From Syngnathus acus (taxonomy: Eukaryota; Chordata; Actinopteri; Syngnathiformes; Syngnathidae), in contig NC_051088.1 of assembly GCF_901709675.1 (NCBI RefSeq), positions 14,549,693 through 14,613,692 of the forward strand: DNA of 64,000 nt, read 5' to 3'. Made by a program: the position numbers and the translations under genes. The notes under the pieces were generated by a model. It searched no databases, had not been told where the DNA came from, and saw nothing but the letters and a program-made list of their open reading frames with translations. Shown piece after piece: positions 11,843-64,000 of this stretch (the first letter of the stretch is position 1; each line of letters begins with the position of its first letter).

Positions 11843-14388
11843 AGTGGGCATGTGGTCACAGGTTGAAGAACAAACCACACTCGTGTCATCATTAGTTTCC
11901 CAACCACAAACAGCTTTTATTTACATCATTCTAACATTAGCTGCAAATGGAGCATCTGTTGTGGGAATTGGAACGACTCGGGTTTGCAGCACTGTCAGCA
12001 GGGAGTCCAAGTGTACTTTATTTGAAGCTTCAAATTGACTTCTTATATGCCAGGACCAGTGTTGTGGGTAAACACAGTTACAATAATGGAAAATGTTTGC
12101 TCTAGTATGATCCAATATTTCCCTGCTACTGAGTCTCGGCACATTTGTGTGTCATGAGAGTGTGTTGCAGGGAATTGCAGTTGTATAGAAGTAATATTGT
12201 ATGCTCAGAATCAGCTGTATTGGCCAAGTTTGTGCATGCCATACCGCTCCTGCCGACTAAACGCACACCCAGTTTCTCAGTACAGCTGTCCTTGCAACTT
12301 GAGTTGACCTGCGACTGTTCTGATTTTGGTGGATCAAAGAAATTCTAAAATGTTTCCACGTACTCTCTGCAATGTGCACAATTACTACTAGTTATTGCTG
12401 TTGGGCGCATTGAATGAGTTTTTTTTCTGTGTAATTTCGAGATGTCCTACTGTGTGAATGGTCATTACAGTATAGTACAGCAGAGGCGGGATTTTAGTGT
12501 AACAACGGTCTTACCTACGGGATAGAAAAATAGCCACCAAAATAACTCATTTTTCTCAAGAATTAGATCGCCATTGTGCCAAATGTGATGTATAATCATA
12601 TAAATGATGTGGAAAGCTTGATGCAGCTCCTTTAAGTTCACCTGTGACCTAAATAAAAAACTTGGATGTAGCATGTAGCAGCACAACTTAAGTACAAATT
12701 GGAAAAGAACAGCCACTGCCCAGATATAGGCGACCACTTAGAAACCATTCGGAACCACACTAAATTGCCTCAGGTGTGTGAGGAGTCTTGCGAATAACTG
12801 AAACAGATGAAAGAAGTGGTTGTGTAGAAAAATGGAAAAAAAAAGCCTAGTCATGATCCCCAAATGTATCACTTCAACAATACTTACTTGACAGCAATTT
12901 CTACTAGTTAATGATTAGCCAGGGCTTTCCTAGCAACTCATTCTTGTTGCGGTCCACATTGTAGTTATGACTGCCCACTTTAGGTCATTATGGCTGAGAA
13001 ACCAAACAAATGTTTTATTATCTCCTCTTCTTATTACATAAACTTTGGAGTCAGAAATCAAGGATAATAGTTGATCAAATCATTGTTCAAGTCACTGTAA
13101 AAAAGGGAGCAAAAATGTGCAAAATCTCAACATTCTTTTAACACAAGATTACTTGAAATGTCGGTACAGATTATAGTAAGGATCGTGGAAATTGACACAT
13201 GATTTGCTTTTGCGGGCCACATAAATGATGGTGTCCCTCAAGGTTCAATTTCAGCTGCCCCCCTTTCTTTGGATAGATACATTTCCATGAACTGTACAAA
13301 AGTGAAATATGTTTTTGGTTTTCATCTTGTTTTGTGTCCCTACTATTAGAAATATTGTCTCTTTTTTTTTGCAAGGTAAATGTTCATAGCTGCTCACTTT
13401 TGTCAGGCAAAAAGAAATAAGACCCAAACTATGATAATTTCTTCACAAGTTGGCCCTGAAAGTCTTACCGGGTTAATAACACAGCTTCTACTCTCATTAC
13501 AAACCCGTTACCATTTTATTCATTTTCATAAGTGTTGGAGCTACCTGAAAACAATACAAAGCCCACTCTGAAAGGCTACTTTCTCTTAACCGAATATAAT
13601 GGGTAAACAATTAGGAACACAGAAGCCCCAGAGAGTTGTTACAGTGCTTCTTGTGCTCTTCTGTTTGATTTAGTTTGATTATTATGGGATGCTGGGAGGC
13701 ATATCTGGTTTGACTCTAATCCACTATTATGTACCTCAAGCTTTTTTTTATTACTTTTTTTTGGTATGCACTGTATGTGACTATCTCTCAGTGGGTCTGC
13801 ACTTACTTTACTATGGTATTCATTTCAGTAATAAATTGTTCTTGTTTCTTAAAAGTACAATCATTTAAAACCCTGAAAATGTCACTGTACAAAGAGTAAC
13901 TACTGATTTAAAGGTAGGAAGGTTGAAAGTAAACCCTGGTAACCAAGGCCTGGTTACTATCTCGCTCGAGCCACGCACTGAAAACTTTGATAATAATCAA
14001 ATAATCGGAGGATGAACTAGCTAAGGTTTTCAATGTTTATTTCAGTAGGTGTTCTAAAGTAAAATACTCTAGTCATTCTTTTTTTTGCTTTCAATTTTGT
14101 TTCTGGGCCATCTGCCATAAAATACAGAGTCCACATGACTCCAAAACACATTTGTTGGCTCTTTTGTCAATTTGCTAAATGTAGCCTACAGACAAATTTC
14201 TCTGTATGTTTTCCCATACATCTTCATTTATTTAGCTTTGACTGAAAAACAACAGTTCTTAGGCAGCCTCCTTTTGTGTTGATACTGAATGCATCTTCAG
14301 AACATTGTATAATAGTTTCCATGGTTATACTGCCATGGAAAGTGAAGAGCCATTCTGTTATTGCAGTTATCATTTAACCCTCGTCCTC

Positions 14389-14575
14389 GTGATGGGAAAA
14401 TGAAGCTTCAATATGATTCATGAACCAGTTGATGTTTTCACTACGACACTCCCTGTTCAGCCTAGGGTTGAAATTACACGGATTTGCCATTTCTTAAAAC
14501 CCTTTCTTGAAACCAACAGCGCCATCTAGAGAAGTAAAACTGGTTCATGAAGCAAATTTGACGCTTTCTTTTCCT
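14389..14575. mobile_element. diverged relative of the TAGTGATGGG MITE
   Basis: Starts GTGATGGGAAAATGAAGCTT and GATTCATGAACCAG, and holds TGGTTCATGAAGCAAATTTG near the right side, resembling the copy at 58466-58657. The right terminus is decayed. Confidence 0.45.
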
Positions 14576-14691
14576 AAACGTCCTAATATATTATGGGGAC
14601 AATGCTTTGGATGTTTTTAGACATCCTGGCTAATAAAGGTGGACTACACCCAGGACTGGGTACCAGTCAATTACAGGGTACATACAGTATA

Positions 14692-14880
14692 AAGCACAGG
14701 TGTCAAACTCAGGGCCCAGGGGTCAGATCTGGTAGGCTGGCAAGCCAAACTCACGTTCATTCTACAGACAAAAAAAGGTGATTAAGTATTTTTACAGTTT
14801 TACAATATTAACGGCCCTCCGAGGGAAACTGCAAAATGAGGCTGATGACAAAATTTGTTTGACAAGCCTTAGCACTGTCA
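14692..14880. mobile_element. weak DNA transposon relic
   Basis: CAGGTGTCAAACTCAGGGCC near the left edge resembles a common vertebrate hAT-type terminus (normally followed by a GGCCCG-rich run). A piece of the same kind in the other orientation (GCTTTTGCGGGCCACATAAA) is at about 13205-13225. The limits are approximate. Confidence 0.35.
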
Positions 14881-17248
14881 ATGAACAATTACAGGCAGGG
14901 GCCAGAAAGCATTATTATTATTTTGTTTTATGCCAAAACTAATTGACACATGCAGTATTTTTAAAATGTTGCCGGTATTATGGTATACAACAAGTTGAGA
15001 TATACAAATTTAAACAAAGGGGAGCGATGTGGGGGTTGTAAAATGTGTGTATGCGAGGAGGGTGGGGGCAGAGGATAACAGCTCAGACAAACACATGCCC
15101 ATTTTGGGACCCATAGTACTTCTATTTGAATTTCATTTATTGAACTTAATTGATTATTCACCCCCCCGCAGGCCTCGTCCCTGCAATGTGTCGATGATGT
15201 TCAAGACCAAAATTATCAACAACAAAAAACTACAAAATTCGGCTCAAGTTTGCCTCGGCCAGCCTTGCTCCGTGATAGTTCAAAAGAAATTCAAACCAAG
15301 AACAATGAAGAAATAAAGTAAAACTTTCCACACAAACTTTTGCAATTCGCAAGAAATCACAATTTTTACATTACATGTCGTGTTTCACACTTTCACACGC
15401 ACTTAAAAAAAGACAATAGACAGATCTTAAGAAGACAAGGAAGTACTTACTTGTGGGGCAGCTCAGACTCGAGTGGAGGTCGTGGGCATCAACTTTCTCG
15501 TCAAGTTCTTTCTCTCTGCGAGCATCAGATCACCCCCAATGCACCCCACCTCAAACGATTGGCCTCCCCTACCCCTGAGGCAACCCCCTTGCCTTTGTCT
15601 AGCAAACCAGTTCATTCTGGTTGCATTAGCTCCATTCAGACCCCCTGTCACCCCACCCTGCACACAAGCACACTCAACCTGTGTTACTCTGCAGAAGCAA
15701 CAAGAGGCCATAAAGTGTAACCGCTTTGTGCATAAGTAGGAGTGAGTGCAGATGAGTGTGTGTGCACGTCTTCCCGGCGGCAAAGCTCTAATGAGAACAA
15801 CTCTCCTGAAACGACCGCTTTATCTTCACGGTGATGAAGAAATGCATTTAAGACCATTGCCCGGTCTACAGTTAGTAGCAAATGTGTACTGTATGAAAAC
15901 TGATTTACTTCCCTTTGGCATAATGGGGACGTGGTCAAATTTCCCCAATTTTCCGTTTCTTAAATGAATAGCTTGAAAATATTGTGGACGCTTCATTGGC
16001 GTACAATCCGGTCAATAGCATCTCTGTTGTTACCTTGGCAACCCTGGATCACGCACTTTTATTGTATTAGTGATGACATGGGTGGGGGTGCGTCACAGAT
16101 GTGCGAGTAAGTCACGCAGCAGTTTGGAGCACGGGCACGTTTCAATTTTAGCTTTGAGCAGACTGGTACTTTTTACGGTGTACTGGGACTTCACCTTAGC
16201 CCATTGTCATTTAGACGTGTGAAGGAATTAGCTTCTCACAACGTAACTTGTCATCAATGCGAATACTAACTAAGCTTTTATTTTAAAGTAGGCCCTCGTA
16301 GCACGGGGTGGATAGCTTGAATTACCTCTTAGAGATTTCCACTTGCATTACGCTAGTTTTTAATGCCATCACAGATTTGCTACCAACATCATCAGTTAAT
16401 TCCGCCGTCCACAAGTAACATTGGTCAGGAAGTATTACTAATTTTTTTTTAAAGTAGAGAAAAGTGCACCATTCAAGACTATTTATTGTGAGCAGCAGTG
16501 CTGTGTGATTAGGCAGTAGCATCAAATTTATGGAGCAGGGTATTATTATTAAGCTCCCCCCTCCCTCGTCCTGCATTCCATATGCCCCCCTTTAGTCTGA
16601 GGTCGGGGGGAGATGTCGTAAACAGTTGTTTTTTTTTCATCTTTTGTGAGCAACCTTTTTTACCCAATACTATCGAAAACATAATCCTTTAATCCAAATG
16701 AAATAATCCTTGGGAGTGTCCTCTATGAATGATACTTGCTTCATGAGGTGGTCTATGGTGGCCACGTCATAGCAAACTGGTGGGATGTCCACTTTTCAAA
16801 TAAAGATAGGCAGTTACATAATCTCTGAAGGCTTCTTTGCGTTTGGGTGATCTGCCGTGAAAGGCAAAATACCTCAGCAGGTAATGACATGAGACTCCAT
16901 CCCTTCTTCTTACCCATGTCTGGGGTCACTACAGTAAATCATGGTCTTCCATCTCTTTTTGCCCTATGCATATTCCCTCACATCCACAATTCTTTGCGGC
17001 TCTGCTCTGTCTCTCTTTTGCACGACCAAACAATCTTCATCTGACCTATCTATTGACCTTCAAAATTCCTGCCCATCCTCATCACTCACAAGGCGCATCT
17101 CAGCAGCTTCAACTTGACCACATCCACCTCTGTTTACTTTTGCTCATTGCTACTACCATCCTTTAAACTATTCCTTTCACTTTAGCTTTTCTGCCCTGGA
17201 TCACCACTGACATGCCTCAAATCCCCAAAGCTCCATGCCATCTGTACT

Positions 17249-17267
17249 CCCCCCCCCCCCCCCCCCC
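17249..17267. repeat. poly-C run (19)
   Basis: Uninterrupted cytosines in intergenic DNA. The length may be unreliable if sequencing slipped. Confidence 0.9.
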
Positions 17268-18666
17268 TTGTACCAAGTACAATTTTATGTCACCGATCCA
17301 CTGTCCTCCCTTTGAGATCACTGCTGTCTGACCTCATCTGTCTATATGTCCATCAGTAGAGGAAACAGGAAGGGGTTCAGATCCAATCCTAGATGCAGTC
17401 TCACCGCCGCCATGGCAACCTATGAACGTCTGATGAACCCTTAAGTCACAACGTCACGCACAATTTGGACATTTCTACTTAGGGATCACATATAAAAACA
17501 TACAGTATTCACAAAGATGTGACTTTTGTAGTATCTCTTGGCTCTGCAGCCTTACAGATTTACATACAGTATGTATGCTGTTTTCTCCACCATCATGACG
17601 GTGTCTTTGCCTTGCACTTGATATTATAATTGCCTTTCAAACTGCTTCGAAATGCCAGCTCAATACCAGGTATTCTTTGCAGACTTTTATCTGACAAACT
17701 TGTCTTGAAGTAACAATGCATGGTATTGCAAGTGGCAAGTGAGTTTCGAGTGAATCAACTGTCAAAACACTTTTAAGACAAGAAATGAAAAGTACTCAGC
17801 ACAAAATGAAAGGATATTAACTCCTGCTTGTTGAGAAATCTAAATTTAGTCGATACTTTTGCGGTGATTGGTAAAAATCATAACCGACTCCATCGTTGTC
17901 TAAATTGATGCATGAACTCAGCTCGGCCAGCCACCTTTGTTGTGATATCATTCACATGATTCTGGGGTTCTGACAATGTAATCATGTCGTACAGAAAGAC
18001 AAATAAGTATTTAATTGATTCAGCCTCTGAATCGAATCTATTTCGGAACAGTCGTACCAGGGTTTTTTGAAAGTATGAAAACAGCGGAGCAGGAACCGAA
18101 ACCACTGGAAAACGTTTTATTACCTCAAGACATGCACAAACGACGTTAGATGTGGCAAAACACAACAACAAAGTATTTCACAACCAGTGTATCAACTTAC
18201 TTGTAGGATATAGTAATTGGCAAGTATAAATAATAGTAAAAGATCTTGCAAGTCAAAGATGCTAACATCAAATGCTTAAGTTTCCAACAAATAAATGTGA
18301 TTCTTATTTTTTGTTTTTGGTATGTGAATATTTGGCTAGCCGCTGTGCAAGCAACTTATAAAATAATTTACTATGCACACATTTACGATGTAAAAAGGCA
18401 AGAGAATAGCAACACACTTGCTAAAGGCTTCTAGTTTTGTTTATGCTTCGTCAGTCATGTGGAGGGAAACTTGGGTCCGAACAGAAAAACACATTGACAT
18501 GAATGACCCCTTCATGGGAATGTCAATTTTGGTAACTCAGAATGTAAAAGTATAAGTACGGCGTCTACGATATTTCAAATGTTTCTGTAACCCTGGACTC
18601 ATCACATGCTGTTTATGATCTACTGAGACTACAGGAAATGTCCTGAGTTGTTTCTTGATCAATAGG

Positions 18667-18672
18667 TTTATT
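18667..18672 (-). other. candidate dgkz polyadenylation signal
   Basis: AATAAA on the minus strand about 72 bp past the dgkz stop. The position is possible, but longer 3' UTRs are common for this gene and the hexamer may be chance. Confidence 0.3.
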
Positions 18673-18743
18673 ATTTGTCCTCATCATGCTAACGTTTGGC
18701 ACATCTCACTTGGCTGCTCCTTGCACTCTGGTTCTGAAGACGC

Positions 18744-59850
<41,107 letters not shown>

Positions 59851-60850
59851 AACAGATAATTTTCGATCGTCCTGGGCTCAAAGGTTTCGGCCTACCTCAT
59901 TTTGACAGGTGACGCTATCAAAGCTTGTGGAATGTTCTTGCTCAAGCATCCTGACCCCAAATCATCGAAGAACACTCTGGGGGCTCTAAATGTCTCCAGT
60001 GTCACACGATATACGTATAAAATGTTTGATAGCGATGATTACTTCAAGGTATAATACACAACTTGCAAACAAATCTGCAGCGTAAACACCAGCACCAACC
60101 ATTCACCAAACGCGACGGTACATATATTACAACGTTTAAGGGACTCTAAAAAAACTTCAAATATGGCTACCCTTCAAAGGCTACAAAGTCAATAATCCAT
60201 AAGCCAAAGGTCTTTTAAACAAGGCACACAAGGTGGGTTGGGTGTATGTAGAGAGATTAGTGTTGACTTAATCCTTGCTTGCATTCCTCTCCAACTCAGT
60301 AGTTTTTGCAGCGACTCACTCTCGTGTCACGTCACATCTCACTTCTCAGTCCTTGAGTTTTTCTCAGAGGCTTCTTCCTCCTCCATTTCTCTTCTAGAAC
60401 TTCACACTTAGCTCCTTCCGTCTTCCTCCTCATTTTGGCTGTTGATTTAATCAATACAGTCCATTAGCGTACACGCTGACACGCACGAGTGCGCATAATA
60501 CGATTGCCAAGCTCACGCAAGACAAGCGATCGGCACGCACGCGAGCACACACACGACAATGCAAACGCGTACACAAACACGCAGTGATTCTCTCATCCCC
60601 ACCCGGCTCAAAACACGGAAGTGGCTAATGACAACAGTCCTCCAGATCAGGGCCTCACTGTTAGCTGCCCTGTGACATGCCTGAACAATAAGTATGGAGC
60701 CCTTAGACTTGAGATGGATAAAGATATGATATGCTATGTAGTTGTTTATTCTTTGCCTGTCATGTTACAGGTGAAATACCCCAAATGAAAATTTTACCTG
60801 CACAGAAAAAATTACAGTGAAAGTGAAAAAGTAAAATATTACCAAAAAGT

Positions 60851-61096
60851 GTATTGTATTGTATTGTATTGTATTGTATTGTATTGTATATTACTGTAGT
60901 GTAGTGTAGTGTAGTGTAGTGTAGTGTAGTGTAGTGTAGTGTTGTGCATTGCATTGCATAGCATAGCATTGCATTGCATTGCATTGTATTTTAATGTATT
61001 GCATTGTATTGTATTGTATTGTATTGTAATGTATTGCATTGTATTCTATTCTATTCTATTCTATTCTATTCTATTGTAGTCTACCCTCTTCTATTG
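60851..61096. repeat. compound pentanucleotide satellite
   Basis: Consecutive blocks of GTATT, GTAGT, GCATT (with GCATA), GTATT again and CTATT, each differing by one base from the next, over about 245 bp. It has open frames on the minus strand only because the unit happens to lack stops in some frames. Confidence 0.95.
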
Positions 61097-61894
61097 TAAC
61101 ATGCACCAGTGGTGACACATAACAAAGTACAAATAAAACATTTTGATACTTAGGTAGACTATTTAGATATCTGAACTTTGACAGTTTATTTTTATTTTCT
61201 AATGATGACAAGTGCCAAATGTAAAAATGGATAAATAACAGACAAATCATTTCGACTCTAACCAGTCAACTTTAATCATTATGTAAGGACGTGGTTTCGA
61301 TTTCAAGACACCGATCAATGTTGCGTCCAGGTAGCGCCCTATTTTAACAACATAAGAGTGTTATGTTACACCCTTTTATCAGTGGTGGATTTGCAGTGTA
61401 CACATTGGTGCATGTACACGCACCTGCTCACTTTCTCTTTCAACCATCGCCCACTTTGCATTTCCATGACAAATAAAATGCCACTCAGAAGCCTGACACA
61501 ATTTTCCAAGAGATCCTTTCACCACCCACCGCTGACCCATTTTCTCGGTTTCTCTCCAGCAAAGGACTCTAACTGTAAACTCGTCATCATTAACCCTGAA
61601 TGTGATACCGTAGCATTTTCTTTGTCTTATTGTCGCAATATTTCTAGTGCTAGTCTGAAACAGTAAACACAGTCATATTATTTCTTTTGGATTTTAATCA
61701 CATTAGTTTATTCCTTGCACTGCCTAAAACTGTTTTGTTAGAAAAAAGAAATACAAACAAAACATTTGTTTTTAGTTCAATTATTCAGCTCTCTCTATCC
61801 GTCCATCCGCCCCAATATAGGAAATGACTAATTGTATAGCAATTTCTCGACGTCTTTCGTCATGAAATACCTGATTTTAAGATGTGCGTAACAC

Positions 61895-62043
61895 TTTTGT
61901 GACACCGATTTTTGGTGGTGGTGTGACTTGAGATTTAGTGAAATGAAAAGATGTGCCGTGGTCATTTTGGGTGGTGGTGTGCCTTGAGATTTTTTCAAAT
62001 GATATGATGTGCCGTGGATAAAAAAAAAGGTTGGGAAACACTG
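61895..62043 (-). mobile_element. hAT terminal fragment containing two tandem half-units
   Basis: Read on the minus strand it starts CAGTGTTTCCCAACC, a typical hAT terminus, and continues into GCACACCACCACC-type sequence. Two similar units, 61909-61961 and 61963-62017, each end GATGTGCCGTGG. Confidence 0.5.
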
Positions 62044-64000
62044 CATTAAGTGACAAAACTGAATACATGGCAAGGCACTGAGGATTCAGATGAGGAAAAC
62101 AATTGAATGGGTGGAAATGGAAAAAATTATAATTTACAGACTCAGATGAGAAGGTGAGACATCCCCGGAACTGGGTTTCAATGGTAACTGTTACCACGAT
62201 GCCACTTACTATGACTGATAAATCTTAAACTGTGTGGAAACACAATTTGAGGTTCAGGTAAAGGAAGGATGGATTTATCGTTTCATTGTACTCTTCAGGT
62301 GATTTCACATAAAGCAAACAAATGCATGTGTTGATCACGGAGCTCGCCCAACCGGTTGTTATTTCAAATGCCAACACAGCAGCAAGCTGCCAAGCTGTGC
62401 AAAATATTTTGAAATGCTACTGGGGCAGAAGATCGTTTAGAAAAAGGAACACAACACGTATGATTGGATATACATGGAGACATAGAGCCTTAACTGCGGT
62501 GTTGCAGAGGGAGTCCCATGGTGGTTTCTTCGGACTATTCATCACAATTGCACCAATGTGTGCATTAACTGACCCACATTCTACTGTTGGCCACAATGAA
62601 ATGTGAGATTCTACTTTGCAACAAAAAAACAATCATTCTGCAGTTAGAAACAACAGCAATGAATCTGCTTTGTTTTTGGACAACATTTATTTTCCAATAC
62701 GTATGCGTCCGTTTCAATTCATTCTGTATTAATCCAGGAAGTTTGAAGATGAATTAAAGAAATGAAAAAAAAGAAACGATGAATTTGTCTCGAGGCAGAC
62801 GAGGAGGCCATGAGTTGCCGCGATTTTTTTTTCTCGGTTTTGTTGTTCTCCATCCTTCTGGTACATGCTGTGGTGCTACGTTATACAACTTTCTGGCTCG
62901 AGGCGAGGAGTGCATTGTTCCTCCCCTCCCACTCCCTCAGCTGCTTGACATATCAACGCTTGTCAATATTAATCACGAGTTTGATCACGCCTGAGGGAGC
63001 AACAGAAGCCTCTGAGCTTGAATGCGGCTCATTAAAGTTTTAACATTTAAAGAGCTTCAATAAGTAATCAACTCGTACAAATTATAAATGAGGTGAGCTG
63101 CCAACAGTACTTTTGTTTTAGGCGTGGTAATGCAATTAATAACTGTGTTCAAAATGTCATTACTGTTAATCATGTTTTATATCATTCACAATTAATTTAT
63201 AAAGCAACTCTCCATTGTGCGTGAGATAAATACTTTGTAGCCATTGTGCAAAATAATTTTTACAAATCACATTTGTACAATTAATATCATGCATATGTAC
63301 AAATGTCTATACACACTGTTGTATAATTATTATTTATATTTTTTAGTTACTTTTATTTTTATTTGTTATTGTTATTTATTTTACAGGTGTATTCATCTTT
63401 AATACATTTGCATTGATTTCAGTCGATTGTGATATTGATCACAATCTTTTGGCTTGTCATCTGATACGGTTCATTTTAGTTTGGTACACAGCGTTTGGTA
63501 CAAAATAAAAATGTAAATTTAGGAGTGAACTTATGACTGGCATAATTACTATTACATCAGACGCAGTCCTATTTCTTTTGGTCTTGATTGGCAATGAAGA
63601 AGTCGGAATGATAAGAGAGGAACCACGGAGAAGGTAATTAAACTGATTGGCTGAGTGTCATACTGTTTGTTGCAAACATTTTGAAGTCAGGGCGAAGCTT
63701 TTGGTTGTTCAAGAGTTATAGATAGCAAAATGTGTTATTTATGCATCCACCCAATTTCTGTACCACCTGTGCACATTATCCCAGCTGAGTTTGAGACCGG
63801 GTACCAGTGGCGGCTGTTGGTCATTGATGGAGTGCAAGCTCAAGTTTTTCCGCCCTACATAATGAATGAGTTCATTTATTTACAGCTCATACGTAAATTC
63901 TACCCTTCATTCTTTTTCAAGAAAATAATCCGGTCGACAACATTATCTGTCATGATGTGCAGCTGAGTTGACTTTAGTTTAGCTTATTTGGGCACGGTAC

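Larger units (their letters stand above)
11843..18660. other. intergenic between LINE and dgkz 3' end, no gene seen
   Basis: Scattered repeat relics (14389, 14692), a poly-C run and short open frames without domains, the longest 126 codons at 15340-15720. Nothing supports a gene. Confidence 0.65.
59851..64000. other. dgkz upstream region, no gene seen
   Basis: The first kilobase probably includes the 5' UTR and promoter of the short isoform, but no core element could be fixed. Further out lie the pentanucleotide satellite (60851) and the hAT fragment (61895). The neighbour CREB3L1 of human was not seen within this 4 kb. Confidence 0.6.

Noticed and set aside
15340-15783. Overlapping 126-, 106- and 88-codon frames
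   Set aside because: Three frames of the same GC-richer stretch are open at once on both strands, which indicates a lack of stops rather than coding. No motif recognised.
60760-61039. Coding frames over the pentanucleotide satellite
   Set aside because: Repeats of a 5-bp unit give periodic peptides by default.
62779-63043. 71- and 77-codon frames
   Set aside because: Overlapping frames with no splice context or homology.
63730-63966. 78-codon frame near the right edge
   Set aside because: The part around CCAGTGGCGGCTG resembles repeat sequence; no domain and no splice support.

Overview
The window is nuclear genomic DNA from a teleost fish, probably a percomorph. It has AT-rich sequence, split genes with GT-AG introns, vertebrate-specific proteins and fish-type transposable elements. 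Species cannot be named from the sequence. There is no operon, ribosome-binding site, CRISPR array, rRNA or functional tRNA gene.

Two host genes are present, both on the minus strand. (1) Midkine (mdk), 5879-7540: four coding exons, 144 residues, a secreted heparin-binding cytokine. (2) Diacylglycerol kinase zeta (dgkz), 18744-59850: 34 common coding exons preceded by one of two alternative first exons, one at 51316-52292 (1277-residue form) and one at 59582-59850 (1041-residue form). All exon boundaries were read by eye; the intron phases agree across the whole chain and both reading frames close without a stop. The tandem dgkz-then-mdk arrangement in one orientation matches the human DGKZ-MDK neighbourhood, which supports zeta rather than iota (whose neighbour is PTN). 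The proteins need not act together: one is a lipid kinase that ends diacylglycerol signalling in the nucleus and cytoplasm, the other a secreted growth factor.

Layout: 1-5878 has no gene (old repeat fragments, a GGTT microsatellite). 5879-7540 is mdk. About 8518-11842 is a nearly complete non-LTR retrotransposon of the CR1/L2/Rex1 kind with an unbroken endonuclease-reverse transcriptase ORF, lying between the two genes. 11843-18660 is intergenic with repeat relics. 18744-59850 is dgkz, whose introns hold a nested hAT element with a clean 8-bp target duplication, a tRNA-derived SINE and two related fragments, a Tc1-like remnant, a degenerate LINE fragment, a truncated LINE tail with a 12-bp target duplication, a CCGTATTTTTC-ended element, and an unassigned element with roughly 90-bp inverted repeats and a 109-codon ORF. 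59851-64000 has no gene, but holds a changing pentanucleotide satellite and a hAT terminal fragment.

No wholly new biological system was recognised. The items most worth a second look are the inverted-repeat element at 25032-26055, the intact LINE, the nested hAT insertion and the unusual N-terminal and linker exons of dgkz.
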